NCBI RefSeq assembly: GCF_001542415.1
Contig: NZ_LNCU01000088.1
Location: 1 to 64,000 of the forward strand
From: Bradyrhizobium macuxiense
Lineage (GTDB): Bacteria > Pseudomonadota > Alphaproteobacteria > Rhizobiales > Xanthobacteraceae
DNA: 64,000 nt
Direction of reading: 5' to 3'
Shown here: piece by piece, positions 62,257 to 64,000 of the stretch
Layout: every line of letters begins with the position of its first letter
Numbering within the stretch: the stretch's first letter is position 1
Translations under genes and position numbers: made by a program
Notes under the pieces: model-generated
What the model was told of the DNA's origin: nothing
What the model saw: the letters and a program-made list of their open reading frames with translations, nothing else
Database searches by the model: none

Positions 62257-63046
62257 GCTGTCCCGCCTCGACAATGATCAGCCGCTGCTGGTCGCCGAAG
62301 GGCTTGCTAAAAATTATGGGCAGCTCGCGGCCTGTCGTGACGTCTCCTTCTCACTCTATCCCGGCGAGGTGCTGGCGATCGTCGGCGAATCGGGTTCGGG
62401 CAAGTCGACGCTGCTGCAGCTTCTGTCGGCGCAGCTTGCGCCGAGCGCCGGGTGCGTCTCCTACAGGATGCGTGACGGTGTGCTGCGCGATCTCGCCGAT
62501 CTCGGCGAAGCCGAGCGGCGCTTCCTGTTCCGCACCGATTGGGGCTACGTGCACCAGGATCCGGCGCAGGGCCTGCGCATGGCGGTCTCGGCCGGCGCCA
62601 ATGTCGGCGAGCGGTTGATGGCGGTCGGCTGGAATCACTACGGCCGGATCCGCGACACCGCATCGACCTGGCTCGAGCGGGTCGAGATCGATGTCGGCCG
62701 CATCGACGATGCACCGAAAACCTATTCGGGCGGCATGCGGCAGCGGTTGCAGATCGCGCGCAACCTCGTCACTGAGCCGCGGCTGGTGTTCATGGATGAG
62801 CCGACCGGTGGCCTCGACGTCTCGGTGCAGGCGCGCCTGCTCGACCTGATGCGCAACCTCGTCAGCGAGCTCGGTCTCGCCGCCATCATCGTGACCCACG
62901 ATCTCGCCGTTGCGCGGCTGTTGTCGCACCGCGTGATGGTGATGAAGGGCGGCCGCGTCATCGAGACTGGATTGACCGATCAGGTGCTCGACGATCCCCG
63001 CGAGCCCTATACGCAACTGCTCGTTTCCTCGATTCTGCCGCCATGA
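62249..63046 (+). CDS. phnK: C-P lyase ABC protein PhnK
   Basis: A 265-residue ABC ATPase with Walker A 'IVGESGSGKSTLLQLLSAQL', signature 'YSGGMRQRLQIARNL' and Walker B 'LVFMDEPTGGLDVS'. PhnK docks on the PhnGHIJ core and is not part of the uptake system. It overlaps phnJ by 8 bases and phnL by 4. Confidence 0.95.
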   Translation: MSELSRLDNDQPLLVAEGLAKNYGQLAACRDVSFSLYPGEVLAIVGESGSGKSTLLQLLSAQLAPSAGCVSYRMRDGVLRDLADLGEAERRFLFRTDWGYVHQDPAQGLRMAVSAGANVGERLMAVGWNHYGRIRDTASTWLERVEIDVGRIDDAPKTYSGGMRQRLQIARNLVTEPRLVFMDEPTGGLDVSVQARLLDLMRNLVSELGLAAIIVTHDLAVARLLSHRVMVMKGGRVIETGLTDQVLDDPREPYTQLLVSSILPP

Positions 63047-63753
63047 GCCAGCCAATGACCGCGATGATCGAACTTGCCAATGCCGAGAAGACCTTCACCA
63101 TGCATCTGCAGGGCGGCGTCGAGCTGCCCGTGGTGCGCGGCGTCTCGTTCCATGTCGAGCCGGGCGAATGCGTGGTGCTGTCGGGCCCGTCGGGCGCGGG
63201 CAAATCCTCGATCCTGAAGATGATCTTCGGCAACTACCGCTGCGACGGCGGCCGGATCGGCATCCGCCACCACGGCTCGGTGATCGACCTCGCCACCGCC
63301 GAGCCGCGCCAGGTGCTGAGCATCCGCCGCTCGACCATCGGCTATGTCAGCCAGTTCCTGCGCGCCGTACCGCGGGTGGCGACGATCGATGTCGTCGCCG
63401 AGCCGCTGATCGCCAACGGCGTGGTGCGCGAGGAGGCCCGGGCACGCGCCGGGCAGCTGCTGCGCCGGCTCAACATCCCGGAGCGGCTGTGGCCGCTGCC
63501 GCCCTCGACCTTCTCCGGCGGCGAGCAGCAGCGCGTCAACATCGCGCGTGGCTTTATCTCGGACCTGCCGATACTGCTGCTGGACGAGCCGACGGCCTCG
63601 CTTGACGCGGCCAACCGCGCCGTGGTGGTCGAACTGATCGCCGAAAAGAAGACAAAGGGCGTCGCGATGGTCGCGATCGTCCATGATGACGAGATCCGTC
63701 ACTTGATCGCCGACCGCATCGTCGACGTGACCTCGTTTGCTGCTGCCGCCTGA
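63043..63753 (+). CDS. phnL: C-P lyase ABC protein PhnL
   Basis: A 236-residue ABC ATPase with Walker A 'LSGPSGAGKSSILKMIFGNY', signature 'FSGGEQQRVNIARGFI' and Walker B 'ILLLDEPTASLD'. PhnL is needed with PhnGHI for the ribose-phosphonate formation step. It overlaps phnK by 4 bases and precedes phnM by 13. Confidence 0.95.
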   Translation: MSQPMTAMIELANAEKTFTMHLQGGVELPVVRGVSFHVEPGECVVLSGPSGAGKSSILKMIFGNYRCDGGRIGIRHHGSVIDLATAEPRQVLSIRRSTIGYVSQFLRAVPRVATIDVVAEPLIANGVVREEARARAGQLLRRLNIPERLWPLPPSTFSGGEQQRVNIARGFISDLPILLLDEPTASLDAANRAVVVELIAEKKTKGVAMVAIVHDDEIRHLIADRIVDVTSFAAAA

Positions 63754-63766
63754 AGGACCGTTTGAA

Positions 63767-64000
63767 ATGACTGCCAAGCAAGACACCATCATCGGCAATG
63801 CTCGCCTCGTCCTCGCCGATCGCGTGATCGAGCAGGGCTGGGTTGCCATTGCCGATGGCAAGGTCGCGGAATTCGGCGAGGGCAGGGCGCCCGGTGCGAG
63901 CGAGGACGCCGGGGGCGACCTCATCATGCCGGGGATGATCGAGCTGCACACCGACCACCTCGAAATGCACTACGTGCCGCGGCCCAAGGTGTACTGGAAT
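63767..64000 (+). CDS. phnM: PhnM diphosphatase (second copy), cut by window end
   Basis: The first 78 residues, beginning 'MTAKQDTIIGNARLVLADRV' and including 'IMPGMIELHTDHLEMHYVPR', the metal-binding His region of PhnM. The product removes pyrophosphate from ribose 1-methylphosphonate 5-triphosphate before PhnJ acts. It continues beyond the window and is the classical PhnM of the phnG-M operon, unlike the copy at 52572. Confidence 0.93.
   Translation, partial: MTAKQDTIIGNARLVLADRVIEQGWVAIADGKVAEFGEGRAPGASEDAGGDLIMPGMIELHTDHLEMHYVPRPKVYWN

Overview
The window looks like a chromosomal segment of a GC-rich alphaproteobacterium, most probably Bradyrhizobium or a close relative. The reasons are strong G/C bias at third codon positions, the gene families present (Aap-type amino acid permeases, Bcr/CflA and MHS transporters, a complete C-P lyase operon of rhizobial layout), and many dispersed palindromic repeats of types I associate from memory with bradyrhizobial genomes.

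0-6 kb: two insertion sequences side by side. An IS91-like element with a tyrosine recombinase is bounded by 14-bp inverted termini. An IS5-family element has its transposase in two frames and ends within a few bases of the stop codon of a large exported FAD oxidoreductase. 6-21 kb: accessory region with much gene decay. It holds an EF-hand protein, a branched-chain-type binding protein (frameshifted) with a divergent XRE-cupin regulator and a cupin gene (frameshifted), a sugar-epimerase-like protein, a two-repeat secreted protein, an iron-uptake operon whose TonB receptor carries an in-frame amber codon, a DUF417 membrane protein, and a spermidine-synthase-like gene with a frameshift and an amber codon. 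20-35 kb: serine hydrolases, glgA-glgC, a three-domain rhodanese protein, a class III nucleotide cyclase, a SMP-30-like protein, a MocR regulator with a clear direct-repeat operator, a DUF983 protein and a Bcr/CflA exporter.

35-43 kb: an amino-acid uptake and catabolism locus with an MHS symporter, an Asp/Glu-racemase-like enzyme, a periplasmic binding protein, a class III aminotransferase, an RpiR regulator with a palindromic operator, and two divergent Aap-type permeases without an ATPase. 43-51 kb: three palindromic repeats, then a CnbZ/RidA-like deaminase, a Tat-exported flavin amine oxidase, a c-type cytochrome and an exported RidA protein. Together these suggest a periplasmic amine dehydrogenase relay, the best candidate in the window for an undescribed system. 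An M20 peptidase, nadX, pncA and a divergent hemC follow.

51-64 kb: phosphonate catabolism. A leftward operon (hexapeptide acetyltransferase, PhnM-like, DUF1045) diverges from phnC-phnD-phnE-phnE, and the repressor gene phnF diverges from phnGHIJKLM, which runs off the window end. Pho-box-like sequences precede both rightward units. A 13-bp-arm palindrome between phnF and phnG is the probable PhnF operator, and a strong terminator hairpin separates phnD from the permease genes. No tRNA, rRNA or CRISPR array was seen.
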